Assembly (NCBI RefSeq): GCF_014646755.1
Contig: NZ_BMNW01000008.1
Coordinates: 1-64,000 of the forward strand
Source: Pseudomonas asuensis
Lineage (GTDB): Bacteria > Pseudomonadota > Gammaproteobacteria > Pseudomonadales > Pseudomonadaceae
Reading direction: 5' to 3'
Length of the DNA: 64,000 nt
Part shown: one piece after another, positions 1 to 11,247 of the stretch
How positions within the stretch are numbered: the stretch's first letter is position 1
Layout of the letters: each line of letters opens with the position of its first letter
The notes under the pieces: generated by a model
Database searches by the model: none
What the model was told of the DNA's origin: nothing
Seen by the model: only the letters and a program-made list of their open reading frames with translations
Position numbers and translations under genes: made by a program

Positions 1-5
1 GGGCT

Positions 6-11
6 TGTCAA
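6..11 (-). promoter_or_regulatory. Possible second rRNA-operon promoter, -35 box only
   Basis: The minus strand reads TTGACA, a perfect sigma-70 -35 hexamer, at the very edge of the window. Its -10 would lie outside. Tandem promoters ahead of 16S rRNA genes are common in gammaproteobacteria, so this could be the downstream promoter of the same rRNA operon. Between it and the upstream promoter lies an inverted repeat (36-42 with 45-51) in the leader. Confidence 0.35.
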
Positions 12-114
12 CCACGCTTCCCTCCTCCGCTACCATCAGGTCTGGACCTGAACGCTACCAGACAGCTAAGTCATTGATTTACAAGACTTTTTGCCGTTCC
101 GTTGTAGCGGAAGT

Positions 115-149
115 GGGGCGCATTATAGGCCTATGAATCAGCAGGTCAA
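115..149 (-). promoter_or_regulatory. Strong sigma-70 promoter, probably P1 of an rRNA operon
   Basis: Minus strand: -35 TTGACC (149-144), 16-bp spacer, perfect -10 TATAAT (127-122), followed by the GC-rich discriminator GCGCCCC typical of stringently controlled rRNA promoters. AT-rich sequence upstream of the -35 could act as an UP element. The promoter starts 13 bp beyond the tyrS stop codon and fires out of the window to the left. In P. aeruginosa the tyrZ gene lies next to a 16S rRNA gene, so an rRNA operon is the expected target. The 16S gene itself is not in the window. Confidence 0.75.
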
Positions 150-162
150 GCTTTATTTCAGG

Positions 163-1362
163 CTACTCGCTTTTAACGACAATACGAGCAAATGCCTTCT
201 TTCCCGCCTGGCAAATATGAGTATCGCCTATTTTAAAGACAAAGCTTCTATCTATTACTTCGCCATCAATCTTTACGCTACCCGCATTCAATAAGTCTCG
301 GGCAGCAGCCGAGTTCTTTACCAGACCTGCTCGGTTTAGGACCGCAGCAATTGGCATATCCTCTGCGGCTAATAACTCCACTTCTGGTATTTCTTCTGGC
401 AGCTCACCGTCCTTCATACGATTACCTGCAGAACGGTGAGCAGACGCAGCCGCTTCCTCTCCATGGAACCGGGCAACGATCTCCTCGGCCAACTTAATCT
501 TTATATCGCGAGGATTGGCGCCCGCTTCTACATCTCGGCGAAACGCTTCGATCTCGCTCATCTCTCTAAAGCTTAGAAGCTCAAAGTAGCGCCACATAAG
601 CGAGTCAGGCATAGAAACGATCTTGCTGTACATGACGCCAGGCGACTCTTGGATACCTATATAGTTACCAAGCGACTTTGACATCTTCTTAATGCCATCG
701 AGCCCCTCGAGCAAGGGCATGGTCAGAATAGATTGCGCCTCCTGACCATACGCACGCTGCAACTCTCGCCCCATTAGCAAATTGAACTTCTGATCAGTTC
801 CACCCAGCTCTACATCTGCCTTTAAAGCAACGGAGTCATATCCCTGAACCAATGGATAGAGAAATTCATGGATGGCTATTGGCTGATTCGTCTCGTACCG
901 TTTACTGAAGTCATCACGCTCCAGCATACGGGCAACAGTGTACTGAGACGCCAGGCGTATAAAATCAGCTGGCGTAAGCTTCTCCATCCATGTGGAGTTA
1001 AAAGCTACTTCAGTTTTTGCCGGATCCAATATCTTGAATACCTGAGCCTTATAAGTCTCGGCATTTTCAAGAACCTGTTCACGAGTCAATGGCGGACGAG
1101 TAGCACTTTTACCTGAGGGGTCACCAATCATGCCGGTGAAGTCACCAATTAGAAAAATGACCTGATGACCAAGCTCTTGGAACTGGCGTAACTTATTGAT
1201 CAGAACGGTATGACCTAAATGGAGGTCCGGCGCTGTCGGATCAAAGCCTGCTTTAATACGCAATGGAGCGCCTTTTTTGAGCTTCTCAATGAACTCAGAC
1301 TCAACCAAAAGCTCATCAGCTCCACGCTTGATCAGCGTTAACTGTTCTTCTACCGATTTCAT
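163..1362 (-). CDS. tyrS: Tyrosyl-tRNA synthetase
   Basis: This cytoplasmic class I aminoacyl-tRNA synthetase charges tRNA-Tyr with tyrosine. The Rossmann catalytic domain shows the HIGH-type motif HLGH at residues 48-51 and the KMSKS loop (KKMSKS) near residue 230. The C-terminal ~60 residues form an S4-like RNA-binding domain. The length of 399 aa and the position beside an rRNA promoter match the TyrZ type (P. aeruginosa PA0668) rather than the shorter E. coli-like form. A symbol of tyrZ would also be defensible. It is divergent from the M23 peptidase gene. The ATG start is preceded by a modest GGGA Shine-Dalgarno. Confidence 0.97.
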   Translation of the reverse strand: MKSVEEQLTLIKRGADELLVESEFIEKLKKGAPLRIKAGFDPTAPDLHLGHTVLINKLRQFQELGHQVIFLIGDFTGMIGDPSGKSATRPPLTREQVLENAETYKAQVFKILDPAKTEVAFNSTWMEKLTPADFIRLASQYTVARMLERDDFSKRYETNQPIAIHEFLYPLVQGYDSVALKADVELGGTDQKFNLLMGRELQRAYGQEAQSILTMPLLEGLDGIKKMSKSLGNYIGIQESPGVMYSKIVSMPDSLMWRYFELLSFREMSEIEAFRRDVEAGANPRDIKIKLAEEIVARFHGEEAAASAHRSAGNRMKDGELPEEIPEVELLAAEDMPIAAVLNRAGLVKNSAAARDLLNAGSVKIDGEVIDRSFVFKIGDTHICQAGKKAFARIVVKSE

Positions 1363-1469
1363 TAATCAATCCCGCTTAAATGAATGGCGCAACCATACAA
1401 GATCACCTGATAAAAACAAGATTTCCAGAAAACCCTACCTATCAGGCACATATTGAAAATTATTAAGGG

Positions 1470-1498
1470 TTGTTCGGAACTTTATTTGATTATATTTT
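1470..1498 (+). promoter_or_regulatory. Candidate sigma-70 promoter for the M23 peptidase-anmK unit
   Basis: -35 TTGTTC (1470-1475), 17-bp spacer, -10 TATTTT (1493-1498; an overlapping TATATT at 1491-1496 would give 15 bp). It lies in the AT-rich divergent gap between tyrS and the peptidase gene, about 30 bp before the start codon. Sequence match only. Confidence 0.4.
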
Positions 1499-1533
1499 AG
1501 GCAGTTATTCATGCTCAAAAGCACCGCCTCGCC

Positions 1534-4064
<2,531 letters not shown>

Positions 4065-4072
4065 AACGAAAG

Positions 4073-4092
4073 CGCCGCGCATAAGCGCGGCG
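4073..4092 (-). terminator. Convergent terminator hairpin between anmK and erpA
   Basis: 8-bp perfect GC stem CGCCGCGC/GCGCGGCG (4073-4080 with 4085-4092) and a 4-nt loop. On the minus strand it is followed by a T-rich stretch (CTTTCGTTTT), so it best serves erpA. On the plus strand no T-run follows. Confidence 0.6.
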
Positions 4093-4114
4093 TCTCGGTA
4101 TAGGTACAATTCAC

Positions 4115-4465
4115 TTAGATTGAGAAAGACTGCCCGCAGCCACACGTAGTCGCAGCATTCGGATTCTTTATTACAAAACGCGAACCTTCCAGCCCTTCCT
4201 GATAGTCAACCTCAGCTCCAGCCAAATACTGAAAGCTCATTGGATCAACGACTAGGCTTACACCGTCTCGCTCTACTATGGTGTCGTCTTCAGCCGTATC
4301 TTCATCAAAGGTAAAGCCATACTGGAAGCCAGAGCACCCTCCCCCCGTCACAAATACGCGCAGCTTAAGACGAGGATTACCTTCCTCATCAATCAAGGTT
4401 TTTACCTTATTGGCTGCACCGGGGGAGAACAGTAAGGGCGTCGGAATGAAGGTTTCGATGGTCAT
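4115..4465 (-). CDS. erpA: A-type iron-sulfur cluster insertion protein ErpA
   Basis: ErpA is a small cytoplasmic carrier that delivers Fe-S clusters to apoproteins such as the isoprenoid enzymes IspG/IspH. The 116-aa sequence carries the three conserved cysteines of HesB/IscA proteins: one in [11 protein letters not shown] and two in the C-terminal CGCGQSF. The length and the tail CGCGQSFSI are typical of gammaproteobacterial ErpA. It is convergent with anmK and divergent from hemJ. Confidence 0.95.
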   Translation of the reverse strand: MTIETFIPTPLLFSPGAANKVKTLIDEEGNPRLKLRVFVTGGGCSGFQYGFTFDEDTAEDDTIVERDGVSLVVDPMSFQYLAGAEVDYQEGLEGSRFVIKNPNAATTCGCGQSFSI

Positions 4466-4643
4466 GCTTGAATCTCCCGGCTCTCGCCGATACCAACTGC
4501 AATATGCAACATTATCCGCTTAACCCAGAAAATTGGTCAACTATTGTACGACCAGCCGATAATTAAAACTTAAAACGCTTATAAGGTGACGCCTTCACCA
4601 CAGGCATCTACTATCTCTGGTTTTATATTGCCGGAGATACCTG

Positions 4644-5069
4644 ATGCTCTATCTATGGATCAAAGCGTTACACATCATAGCTTTAGTTTGCTGGTTTGCC
4701 GGCCTGTTCTACTTACCACGCCTATTTGTTTATCACGCTCAAAGTGAAGACAGCATTAGCCATGAGCGCTTCGTCCTGATGGAGCGAAAGCTCTATCGAG
4801 GAATTATGCTTCCTTCAATGCTGGCCACACTTATCTTTGGGATCATACTACTGGTTTTGAACCCGGGCTGGCTTAGCCAAGGCTGGATGCATACCAAGCT
4901 TGCACTTGTCTTTTTATTGGTTGGCTATCACCACATGTGTGGCGCCATGCTGAAGCGCTTTGCGCGAGGTGAAAACAAGCGCAGTCATGTATTCTACCGC
5001 TGGTTCAATGAGGCTCCTGTCCTAATCCTGATTGCAATCATTATCTTGGTTGTTATCAAACCTTACTGA
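4644..5069 (+). CDS. hemJ: HemJ-type protoporphyrinogen IX oxidase (CopD-like membrane protein)
   Basis: This 141-aa integral membrane protein has four predicted helices and looks like HemJ. HemJ performs the penultimate step of haem synthesis in bacteria lacking HemG/HemY. The N terminus LYLWIKALHIIALVCWFAG contains the conserved histidine, and the GWMHTKLALV segment carries the conserved lysine of the family. A GGAG ribosome-binding site lies before the ATG. It sits alone between the divergent erpA and a terminator. Assignment rests on sequence resemblance. Confidence 0.85.
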   Translation: MLYLWIKALHIIALVCWFAGLFYLPRLFVYHAQSEDSISHERFVLMERKLYRGIMLPSMLATLIFGIILLVLNPGWLSQGWMHTKLALVFLLVGYHHMCGAMLKRFARGENKRSHVFYRWFNEAPVLILIAIIILVVIKPY

Positions 5070-5078
5070 TTTCATTGA

Positions 5079-5112
5079 CGTAGCGCGTTTCACTAATGCG
5101 CTACGCCTTTTT
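5079..5112 (+). terminator. Rho-independent terminator of hemJ
   Basis: Stem CGTAGCGC (5079-5086) pairs perfectly with GCGCTACG (5098-5105), loop of 11 nt, followed by CC and five T residues. Confidence 0.85.
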
Positions 5113-5138
5113 CTAGTCGTGCGACAAGGAAGCTCGCC

Positions 5139-6077
5139 ATGTCTGATATCCGCTACAAGATTACTTTTGATGGGCAGTTGCTCCCCGATGTGCATCGAGA
5201 TGATGTGCTAGAAAATCTTGCGAGACTCTTCAAAAGCGATACCCAGAAAATAGCCCAACTATTTCGAGGCCCGGTCACGCTAAAGAGGAACCTTTCCGAG
5301 ACTGAAGCTGATCGCTATCTTGCAGCCCTGCGACAAGCAGGTGCACAGGCCAGAAAAGAACAAGATATAGCCTCAATGCTTACACTGGTCGATGATGAGC
5401 AGGTTCTAGATTCAAAGGATACATTACCGATGACTTGCCCAAAATGTGGGCATGAGCAAAGCAAGCGCGATGAATGCGAGCAATGCGGCGTCATTGTTGA
5501 AAAATATATAGCACGCCAAGGTGAGCAGACTTCAGCGCCATCCATATCTATCCCTGCCTCGCTCACGACTACATCGCCCTATGCTCCGCCTCAGGCGGAT
5601 CTTCATGGCGCCGATGAGCATCAATATAGCGAGTTGAAGGTTTTCAGCCTTAAAGGCAGGATCGGGCGCCTACGTTTCTTGGCTTGGTCACTTGTAGCTT
5701 CTGCTGCTTTTTTGGCTGCCTTTTTTGCGCTACTTACAACTGTAAGCATTGTGAGCCTAATAGTCTCTCACCCCTCATTTCTTACAGGCCTTGGATTTAG
5801 CACCTTACTAGGTTTCACCATTCTATTCGTTAACCTGAGCATAGGGGTTCAACGTTTACATGATTTAGGTTGGTCAGGCTGGCTTTGGCTATTAAGTCTA
5901 ATTCCGCTAGTAGGAGGATTGCTTACGCTTCTACTGATGATCCTACCAGGGCCACGCGAGGCTAATCGCTATGGTCCGCCGCCTCCACCCAATAGCATGG
6001 CGGTCAAACTCCTGGCCGGCGTTTGGCTATTTATTGTGATTGCTATGGTTCTTGCCGCTATTGTACGCCCTAGCTAA
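5139..6077 (+). CDS. DUF805 membrane protein with N-terminal cytoplasmic domain and zinc ribbon
   Basis: The 312-aa protein has three parts. Residues 1-75 form a soluble region (RYKITFDGQL ... LFRGPVTLKR) that also occurs, as far as I recall, in other Pseudomonas membrane proteins. Next is a four-cysteine zinc ribbon (C100, C103, C113, C116) and a Pro/Ser-rich linker. The C-terminal half has about four membrane helices with the DUF805 signature VQRLHDLGWSGW followed by LLMILPGPREANRYGPPP. No biochemical function is established for DUF805. A good Shine-Dalgarno (AAGGA) precedes the ATG. The SDR gene follows after 57 bp, possibly as one transcript. Confidence 0.85.
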   Translation: MSDIRYKITFDGQLLPDVHRDDVLENLARLFKSDTQKIAQLFRGPVTLKRNLSETEADRYLAALRQAGAQARKEQDIASMLTLVDDEQVLDSKDTLPMTCPKCGHEQSKRDECEQCGVIVEKYIARQGEQTSAPSISIPASLTTTSPYAPPQADLHGADEHQYSELKVFSLKGRIGRLRFLAWSLVASAAFLAAFFALLTTVSIVSLIVSHPSFLTGLGFSTLLGFTILFVNLSIGVQRLHDLGWSGWLWLLSLIPLVGGLLTLLLMILPGPREANRYGPPPPPNSMAVKLLAGVWLFIVIAMVLAAIVRPS

Positions 6078-6134
6078 GGGCACCCTGTCACGCAGGAGTG
6101 GTCAAACTCCATGCCGTACTTCTGAGGGAGCATC

Positions 6135-6923
6135 ATGCCTCGCTATGCATTAATTACTGGCGCCTCCAGTGGAATAGGCCTTGCGCTTGCCGAGGCACTG
6201 GCACGCCGCGGTCATGCCTTGATTCTCCTTGCCCGAAAGCGGGATGCGCTTGAGAGCATTGCCAGCGAGCTGACTCAACGGTTTGGCGTAGACGTTCTTT
6301 ACCGCGTCTGCGATTTGTCAGAACCTTTGCATATAACAGGACTTTTACACGAGCTTGAACAAAGCGAAAAGATAATAGACTTGCTCGTTAACTGCGCGGG
6401 CATGGGTACCAGTGGTCCTTTTCTCTCTACAGACTGGTCGCGTGAGCAACACCTCATTGAATTGAATGTGTTAGCCCTGACACGCCTTTGCCACGCTCTA
6501 GGTGAGCACATGGCGCAGCAGGGAGGCGGTCAAATCCTCAATGTTGCGTCGATAGCAGCATTCCAGCCGATTCCACTTATGAGCAGTTATGCGGCCAGCA
6601 AGGCTTATGTTTTGCATTTCTCCGAAGGATTGCGTGAAGAGTTGAAAAGCCGAGGTGTTTTCGTATCGGTATTGTGCCCAGGCCCAACACGTACTGGTTT
6701 TTTCCGTAAAGCCGGAATGCAGACTGCCTCAATGGAAAAAGGCAAAGCCATGATGAGCGCTGAGGAAGTGGCATTGATCGCCATGCGTGGTCTCGCCAAA
6801 CGCAAGGCGATTATTCATTGTGGATGGCGAAATCGCCTGATCACACTGATACCTCGATTTCTGCCGCGTCTACTTATAAGAAAAGTCACGGCCAGAATAG
6901 GTCGCACGCTGGCATCGCATTGA
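6135..6923 (+). CDS. Short-chain dehydrogenase/reductase
   Basis: 262-aa classical SDR with the NAD(P)-binding TGASSGIG motif at residues 8-15, the NVAS catalytic serine region and the YAASK active-site motif. The C-terminal extension is basic and hydrophobic (CGWRNRLITLIPRFLPRLLIRK), as in membrane-associated fatty-acyl or ketoreductase-like SDRs of the DltE/YbbO type. Substrate cannot be deduced. A GAGGGAG Shine-Dalgarno precedes the ATG. It is in line with the DUF805 gene upstream and the HIT gene downstream. Confidence 0.9.
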   Translation: MPRYALITGASSGIGLALAEALARRGHALILLARKRDALESIASELTQRFGVDVLYRVCDLSEPLHITGLLHELEQSEKIIDLLVNCAGMGTSGPFLSTDWSREQHLIELNVLALTRLCHALGEHMAQQGGGQILNVASIAAFQPIPLMSSYAASKAYVLHFSEGLREELKSRGVFVSVLCPGPTRTGFFRKAGMQTASMEKGKAMMSAEEVALIAMRGLAKRKAIIHCGWRNRLITLIPRFLPRLLIRKVTARIGRTLASH

Positions 6924-6988
6924 CTTAAGTCTGTGCGTGAAGTGTATCCCTCGTTACACTTTGATCTTCAAATACACAGGAGACATCC

Positions 6989-7330
6989 ATGGACTGCCTG
7001 TTTTGTAAAATCGTGGCCGGAGAGATTCCAGCTCGCACACTTTATGAAGACGATCAAGTCATCGCCTTTCACGACATATCTCCTCAGGCTCCTGTTCACT
7101 TCCTGGTGATACCTAAGAAGCATATTGCCACGCTTCATGACTTGAGCGAGGCGGATGACAAGGCGCTAGCTGGACATATTCTATTCACCGCACAACGCCT
7201 GGCTCAGGAGCAAGGCTGTGATGATGGCTTTCGTGTTGTCATGAACTGTAATGCAATGGGTGGTCAGACGGTCTACCACATTCACATGCATGTACTTGGT
7301 CAGCGGCAAATGACATGGCCTCCGGGTTAA
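6989..7330 (+). CDS. HIT family nucleotide hydrolase (HinT-like)
   Basis: Small cytoplasmic histidine-triad protein, 113 aa. The triad H97-I-H99-M-H101 (YHIHMHVLG) carries the nucleophilic histidine used to hydrolyse nucleoside phosphoramidates in HinT. The N terminus [15 protein letters not shown] is the standard HIT start with the CxxC pair. A CAGGAG Shine-Dalgarno lies before the ATG. It is 44 bp upstream of coq7. Confidence 0.94.
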   Translation: MDCLFCKIVAGEIPARTLYEDDQVIAFHDISPQAPVHFLVIPKKHIATLHDLSEADDKALAGHILFTAQRLAQEQGCDDGFRVVMNCNAMGGQTVYHIHMHVLGQRQMTWPPG

Positions 7331-7373
7331 GTATTTCTTTGTCCCTTTCCACGATTTAACCCTGGAGACTGGA

Positions 7374-8021
7374 ATGGCTAACGACCGCCACTATTCCTTC
7401 ACAGATCACCTGTTTATGCAGGTTGATACAGCGCTGAAAACACTCTTGCCTTTCAATGGCCATCCTAATAGGACCTCCCCCGCACTTGCTCACGCTGAAG
7501 CAGAGCTGGATGAGTCCAGCGCTCGGCATGTCGCCGGGCTCATGCGCATCAACCACACCGGTGAAGTATGTGCACAGGCGCTTTATCAGGGCCAAGCCTT
7601 GACGGCCAAGCTGCCAGAGATCAGAAGCGCCATGGAAGAAGCCGCTGATGAGGAAATTGATCACCTCGCCTGGTGTGAGCAGCGGATCAAGGAGCTGGGC
7701 AGCCATACCAGCGTACTTAACCCACTGTTTTATGGTCTGTCCTTTGGCATAGGCGCTACTGCAGGACTAATCAGTGACCGTCTTAGCCTTGGCTTTGTCG
7801 CCGCAACGGAAGAGCAGGTTTGTAAACACCTTGATGAGCATTTGATGCAGCTTCCGGCAGAAGATAAGCGCTCCAGAGCCATCCTTGAGCAGATGCGCAT
7901 CGATGAAGAAGAACATGCCGATCATGCTTTGGACGCAGGTGGATTACGTTTCGCTACGCCTATCAAGCTTGGCATGACAATGCTTTCAAAGGTCATGACC
8001 CAAAGTACGTATCGCATTTAA
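7374..8021 (+). CDS. coq7: Ubiquinone biosynthesis monooxygenase Coq7 (di-iron)
   Basis: Coq7 hydroxylates 5-demethoxyubiquinol, the penultimate step of ubiquinone synthesis, at the inner membrane. The 215-aa protein has the carboxylate-bridged di-iron signature: NHTGEV near residue 60, EEIDHL near 95-100, and [12 protein letters not shown] near the C terminus. A hydrophobic stretch at about 115-140 fits the membrane-associating helix. CTGGAGA Shine-Dalgarno before the ATG. A bidirectional terminator follows and separates it from the convergent speD. Confidence 0.95.
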   Translation: MANDRHYSFTDHLFMQVDTALKTLLPFNGHPNRTSPALAHAEAELDESSARHVAGLMRINHTGEVCAQALYQGQALTAKLPEIRSAMEEAADEEIDHLAWCEQRIKELGSHTSVLNPLFYGLSFGIGATAGLISDRLSLGFVAATEEQVCKHLDEHLMQLPAEDKRSRAILEQMRIDEEEHADHALDAGGLRFATPIKLGMTMLSKVMTQSTYRI

Positions 8022-8029
8022 GGCAACAA

Positions 8030-8054
8030 AAAAGGGCGCTCAAGGCGCCCTTTT
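8030..8054. terminator. Bidirectional terminator between coq7 and speD
   Basis: GGGCGC (8034-8039) pairs with GCGCCC (8045-8050), flanked by A-runs on the left and T-runs on the right, so it works for both convergent genes. Confidence 0.9.
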
Positions 8055-8070
8055 AATTCCAGCCTGCCAC

Positions 8071-8865
8071 TTACCGAGGCAAGTTGCGGCCAGAAAATAT
8101 CTCTCGCATTTCATGCTTGAGACGCTGTGTTACCTGCTCGCGCTGTTGAGACGAAAGATTCTGAGTAGCATCACCAAACAGGTAATTTTCAAGTTCGAAC
8201 TCTTTCAACAACATCTTTGTATGGAACAGGTTGTCCTGATAGACGTTTACATCGGTCATCTGATAGACCGAGCGCGTATCCTCAGAAAGGTAATTCTGGA
8301 TCGAGTTGATTTCATGGTCGATGAAGTGCTTTCGCCCTTCCACATCACGAGTAAACCCACGAACACGATAATCGACCGTCACGATGTCCGAATCGAACTG
8401 ATGAATCAGATAATTCAGCGCTTTTAGTGGTGAAATGACACCACAGGTAGACACGTCAATATCGACACGGAACGTGGCAATTCCATCAACCGGATGAATT
8501 TCTGGATAGGTATGAACCGTAATATGGCTCTTATCCAGATGTCCCAAGATGGTTTCACGCAGTGGACCGGGCGATTCCTCGATCTGGCTTTCGGTAGGCT
8601 CAACAGGCTGTTCCGAAATGAGGATGGTCACGCTGGCGCCTTGGGGATCATAGTCCTGGCGAGCGATATTCAGAATGTTTGCACCAATGATATCCACGAC
8701 ATCTGTCAGGATCTGAGTTAGACGCTCGGCATCGTACTCTTCATCGATGTATTGCACGTAGGCTTGCTGATCTTCTGACGTCTCTGCATAACAGATGTCA
8801 TAGATATTGAAGCTCAAGGTCTTCGTCAGGTTATTGAAACCATGGAGCCTGAGTTTACTTTTCAC
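8071..8865 (-). CDS. speD: S-adenosylmethionine decarboxylase proenzyme
   Basis: SpeD decarboxylates S-adenosylmethionine to give the aminopropyl donor for spermidine. It is made as a proenzyme that cleaves itself to form a pyruvoyl group. The expected cleavage site is K112-S113 in [12 protein letters not shown]. The protein closely resembles the 264-aa Pseudomonas enzyme. I chose a GTG start giving 264 aa because homologues begin MKSKL and GGGAG lies 9 nt upstream; the longest frame would add 20 unrelated residues. It is convergent with coq7. Confidence 0.95.
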   Translation of the reverse strand: MKSKLRLHGFNNLTKTLSFNIYDICYAETSEDQQAYVQYIDEEYDAERLTQILTDVVDIIGANILNIARQDYDPQGASVTILISEQPVEPTESQIEESPGPLRETILGHLDKSHITVHTYPEIHPVDGIATFRVDIDVSTCGVISPLKALNYLIHQFDSDIVTVDYRVRGFTRDVEGRKHFIDHEINSIQNYLSEDTRSVYQMTDVNVYQDNLFHTKMLLKEFELENYLFGDATQNLSSQQREQVTQRLKHEMREIFSGRNLPR

Positions 8866-9083
8866 CGTAGGGAACTCCCATAGGTACGGTCTCTGACCGC
8901 GGTCGTGAATGCCCGTCATCTGCATAAGGCACAGGTGCGTAGGGCCGTTTCATACCTCTTCGCATTGGCGATTGTGGCTGCGCTTGTCGGGCCATGCCCT
9001 AAGAAGGGGCGCATTATGCAGAGCCTGAGAGCTCTCCGCCAGAGGTTGCGCCCTAAAGACGATGAATTGATGACAGTTGGAGT

Positions 9084-9509
9084 TTAATTAAGCTCTATGA
9101 TTTCGTATCCGTGTGTAATTTCAACACCGGCGCGCTCTAGCATGATGGAGGCAGAGCAATACTTCTCGGCAGAAAGTTCTATGGCGCGCTTGACCTGGGC
9201 TTCTTTCAGGTCACGTCCTTTAACCACAAAACGGATATGAATCTTAGTAAACACCTTAGGTTCGGATTCGGCTCTTTCAGCTTCAAGAAAAGCTTCACAG
9301 CTCTCCACAGACTGACGAGACTTCTTTAAAATACTCATCACGTCGAAACTGGTGCAGCCGCCCAGGCCGATCAAAAGAGCTTCCATGGGGCGGACGCCTA
9401 AATTACGGCCACCATGATCCGGTGGACCATCCATGACAATCACATGGCCGCTGCCCGACTCGCCTAAGAACATGGCCTCACCGGCCCATTGAATGCGTGC
9501 TTTCACCAT
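9084..9509 (-). CDS. OsmC/YhfA family redox protein
   Basis: 141-aa OsmC-fold protein. The two conserved cysteines of the peroxide-reducing site are C52 (GLGGCTSFD) and C118 (EKYCSAS). Members reduce organic hydroperoxides, but the YhfA branch has no proven substrate. It is divergent from vfr across a 206-bp gap, the same neighbour relation as PA0653-vfr in P. aeruginosa. Confidence 0.9.
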   Translation of the reverse strand: MVKARIQWAGEAMFLGESGSGHVIVMDGPPDHGGRNLGVRPMEALLIGLGGCTSFDVMSILKKSRQSVESCEAFLEAERAESEPKVFTKIHIRFVVKGRDLKEAQVKRAIELSAEKYCSASIMLERAGVEITHGYEIIELN

Positions 9510-9557
9510 GAGACTCCACAGTAAATAAAAAAATAGAGTATCACAGCTCCATAAATG

Positions 9558-9573
9558 TGATGGAATGCCATCA
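9558..9573. repeat. Inverted repeat in the OsmC-vfr intergenic region
   Basis: TGATGG (9558-9563) and CCATCA (9568-9573) are perfect inverted arms around AATG, preceded by AAATG. The left part (TGTGA) resembles half of a CRP/Vfr site but the right half has the wrong spacing. Possible operator for vfr or the OsmC gene, which are divergent. Confidence 0.35.
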
Positions 9574-9715
9574 AACTGCCAGTAAAGTGTTAGTCACGTC
9601 GCACACTTCAAAAGTCGTGATCTGAAGAATAAAAATTCATTTAAATTTAGTGGCAAACTTGCCGATATGTTCAAATCCCTGTAGACAAAGGCTTGTCTCA
9701 ACTTCAGGAACCAGC

Positions 9716-10360
9716 ATGGCCGCTATTATTCCTCCTGCAAAACTTCAACATCTCGATAAACTACTCGCACATTGCTCGCGTCGCCGCTATACCGCCAAGA
9801 CGACGATCATTTATGCGGGTGACAACAGTGAAAGCCTGTTCTTCATCCTTAAGGGGTCGGTAACGATTCTAATTGAGGACGATGAAGGTCGCGAAATGAT
9901 CATCGCCTACTTAAATGCAGGTGATTTCTTCGGCGAGATGGGGCTATTTGCCAAGGAAGGAAACGAACCCGAGCGTAGCGCCTGGGTTCGTGCACGCACG
10001 GAATGCGAGGTTGCCGAGATCAGCTACAGCCAGTTCAGAGAACTGAGCCAACAGGATCCCGACATGCTCTTCTCGCTAGGCCGCCAGATGGCCGAGCGCC
10101 TGCGTCAGACTACGCGTAAGGTAGGTGATCTTGCCTTCCTGGACGTGACAGGTCGTGTCGCTCGTACGCTGCTTGATCTATGCAAGCAACCCGATGCCAT
10201 GACGCATCCGGATGGCATGCAGATCAAGATTACACGCCAAGAGATTGGCCGCATCGTTGGGTGCTCACGTGAGATGGTCGGTCGCGTACTCAAGTCCTTG
10301 GAAGAACAAGGTCTTGTACATGTGAAAGGCAAGACCATGGTGGTGTTTGGCACTCGCTAA
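9716..10360 (+). CDS. vfr: cAMP-responsive transcription regulator Vfr (CRP family)
   Basis: Vfr is the Pseudomonas CRP homologue and controls virulence, type IV pili, secretion and quorum genes in P. aeruginosa. The N-terminal cAMP-binding beta-roll includes [10 protein letters not shown] and ERSAWVRA. The C-terminal winged helix-turn-helix is [22 protein letters not shown]. The start at ATG 9716 (214 aa, CAGGA upstream) matches the known length; an upstream in-frame ATG at 9650 would add 22 residues unlike the family. Transcription ends at a strong bidirectional hairpin. A perfect-core target site for such a protein lies before vgrG at 57,444. Confidence 0.96.
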   Translation: MAAIIPPAKLQHLDKLLAHCSRRRYTAKTTIIYAGDNSESLFFILKGSVTILIEDDEGREMIIAYLNAGDFFGEMGLFAKEGNEPERSAWVRARTECEVAEISYSQFRELSQQDPDMLFSLGRQMAERLRQTTRKVGDLAFLDVTGRVARTLLDLCKQPDAMTHPDGMQIKITRQEIGRIVGCSREMVGRVLKSLEEQGLVHVKGKTMVVFGTR

Positions 10361-10377
10361 ACACGCGCAACCTCAAT

Positions 10378-10406
10378 AAAAAGGCCGGCTCACGCCGGCT
10401 TTTTTA
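10378..10406. terminator. Bidirectional terminator between vfr and trpC
   Basis: GCCGGC (10384-10389) and GCCGGC (10394-10399) form a GC stem with a TCAC loop. It is flanked by an A-run on the left and seven T residues on the right, and serves both convergent transcripts. Confidence 0.92.
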
Positions 10407-10410
10407 TTAT

Positions 10411-11247
10411 TCAACCTACATCAGGTGAGGAGAGCCCTGCTCTTCGCTCGGGGAAGAACAGCCGGTGCAACTCATGCCCAGGATCTTCTGCGCGCATGAA
10501 CGCTTCACCGACTAAAAATGCGTGCACGTCGCTGATTTGCATCAGCTCAACGTCAGCCCTGTTCAGGATACCGCTCTCGGTTACAACCAAGCGCTCTCGT
10601 GGAATAGAGGGCAACAAATCCAGTGTTGTCTCTAAGCTAACCTCGAACGTATGAAGGTTGCGATTATTGATGCCGATCAGTGGTGTATCGAGCGTTTTCA
10701 AAGCGCGCTCTAGCTCATCCGCATCATGTACTTCAACGAGTACATCGAGGCCGACTGACTTCGCGACAGAGGCCAACTCTGCCATTAACGTATCATCCAG
10801 AGCAGAGACGATAAGAAGGATACAGTCAGCGCCAATCGTACGGGCCTCAATGACCTGATACGGATCAATCATGAAGTCTTTACGAATGATGGGCAGGGAG
10901 CAGGCCGCACGAACATCTTTAAGGTAAGTGTCACTGCCTTGAAAAAAATCTATATCTGTCAGGACCGAAAGACAGGTGGCGCCCCCCGCCTCGTAGCTTC
11001 GCGCAATGTCTGCTGGCAGGAACTCCTCACGCAGAATCCCCTTACTGGGCGAAGCTTTCTTGATCTCTGCGATTACCGCTGGCTCTTTGCGTGCTACACG
11101 GTCCAGCAAGGCCTGAGCAAATCCTCGTGGAAGTGTCGAGGTCTGTGCCAGGGCCTCTAGATCAGCCAATGGGAGCGCCGACTTACGCTGTGCTACTTCC
11201 TCAACTTTACGGGCCAGGATCTTCTGCAGAACAGTAGGTACGCTCAC
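10411..11247 (-). CDS. trpC: Indole-3-glycerol-phosphate synthase
   Basis: TrpC closes the indole ring in tryptophan synthesis. The 278-aa TIM barrel shows [10 protein letters not shown] with the catalytic lysine, the [10 protein letters not shown] strand and the phosphate-binding ESGI loop. The start is GTG and overlaps the trpD stop as GTGA, indicating translational coupling. It is monofunctional, without a TrpF fusion, as in other pseudomonads. Last gene of the trpE-G-D-C run. Confidence 0.97.
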   Translation of the reverse strand: MSVPTVLQKILARKVEEVAQRKSALPLADLEALAQTSTLPRGFAQALLDRVARKEPAVIAEIKKASPSKGILREEFLPADIARSYEAGGATCLSVLTDIDFFQGSDTYLKDVRAACSLPIIRKDFMIDPYQVIEARTIGADCILLIVSALDDTLMAELASVAKSVGLDVLVEVHDADELERALKTLDTPLIGINNRNLHTFEVSLETTLDLLPSIPRERLVVTESGILNRADVELMQISDVHAFLVGEAFMRAEDPGHELHRLFFPERRAGLSSPDVG

